A DNA stretch of 43,421 nt, from assembly GCA_020444265.1 (NCBI GenBank), contig JAHLLH010000011.1, positions 90,290-133,710 on the forward strand. The letters run 5' to 3'. The notes below the pieces were generated by a model. That model ran no database searches and had not been told where the DNA came from. It was given only the letters and a program-made list of their open reading frames with translations. Each line of letters opens with the position of its first letter. Position 1 is the first letter of the stretch. The translations under genes and the position numbers were made by a program. The stretch comes from a bacterium (GTDB taxonomy: Bacteria; Electryoneota; Electryoneia; Electryoneales; Electryoneaceae). Below, piece after piece: positions 43,361-43,421 of this stretch.

Positions 43361-43421
43361 ACCTGTTTGGGCTTGCCCCGTTTTGGTGGACACTTGGAAA
43401 AGCAACTTATCTTGTTGCGAG

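Overview
The window is a 43.4 kb piece of a moderately GC-rich bacterial chromosome with 31 recognisable protein genes and no rRNA or tRNA genes that I could find. Four features point to an uncultured lineage of the Fibrobacteres-Chlorobi-Bacteroidetes (FCB) superphylum. An exported esterase ends in a type IX secretion-type sorting domain. A DUF4835/PorD-like periplasmic protein is present. A beta-propeller protein carries a FlgD-like C-terminus. The ABC permease is of the long, MacB/FtsX-like kind common in Bacteroidetes relatives. The envelope is Gram-negative (TolQ/TolR/TonB/TolB, lipoproteins). Placement below superphylum cannot be made from the sequence alone.

Layout: 26-8592 is mostly minus strand: proline catabolism (P5C dehydrogenase), a small lipoprotein, an SLC12-like cation-chloride transporter, an ArsR-SRPBCC regulatory pair, a second related lipoprotein and the PorD-like protein. 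8876-14869 is plus strand: a membrane hybrid histidine kinase, uvrC and a secreted NHL beta-propeller protein. 14888-31253 is minus strand: ABC permease, Rossmann-fold protein, a phosphomutase-superfamily metalloenzyme overlapping mazG, a CDF metal exporter, the T9SS-tailed esterase, tilS-ftsH, and a Tol/Ton cluster (tolQ-exbD-tonB with overlapping start and stop codons, then tolB). From 31448: a 7TM-type sensor kinase (+), a HEAT-like protein and cspA (-), then on the plus strand a DUF2953-GerW pair, the adenosylcobalamin-dependent ribonucleotide reductase nrdJ with a long folded leader, a VOC protein, rmuC and a LON-domain protein.

Two things go beyond routine annotation. First, the roughly 840 bases between the GerW gene and nrdJ hold a terminator, a possible NrdR box, a good promoter and about 420 nt of leader with at least seven consecutive hairpins, part of which resembles the core of a cobalamin riboswitch. 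Second, the intergenic spaces are loaded with nested palindromic repeats of a few families. They include a 223-bp element with about 31-bp inverted ends (2086-2308) and inverted copies of one double palindrome that bracket uvrC. Both are good candidates for undescribed, or lineage-specific, elements.
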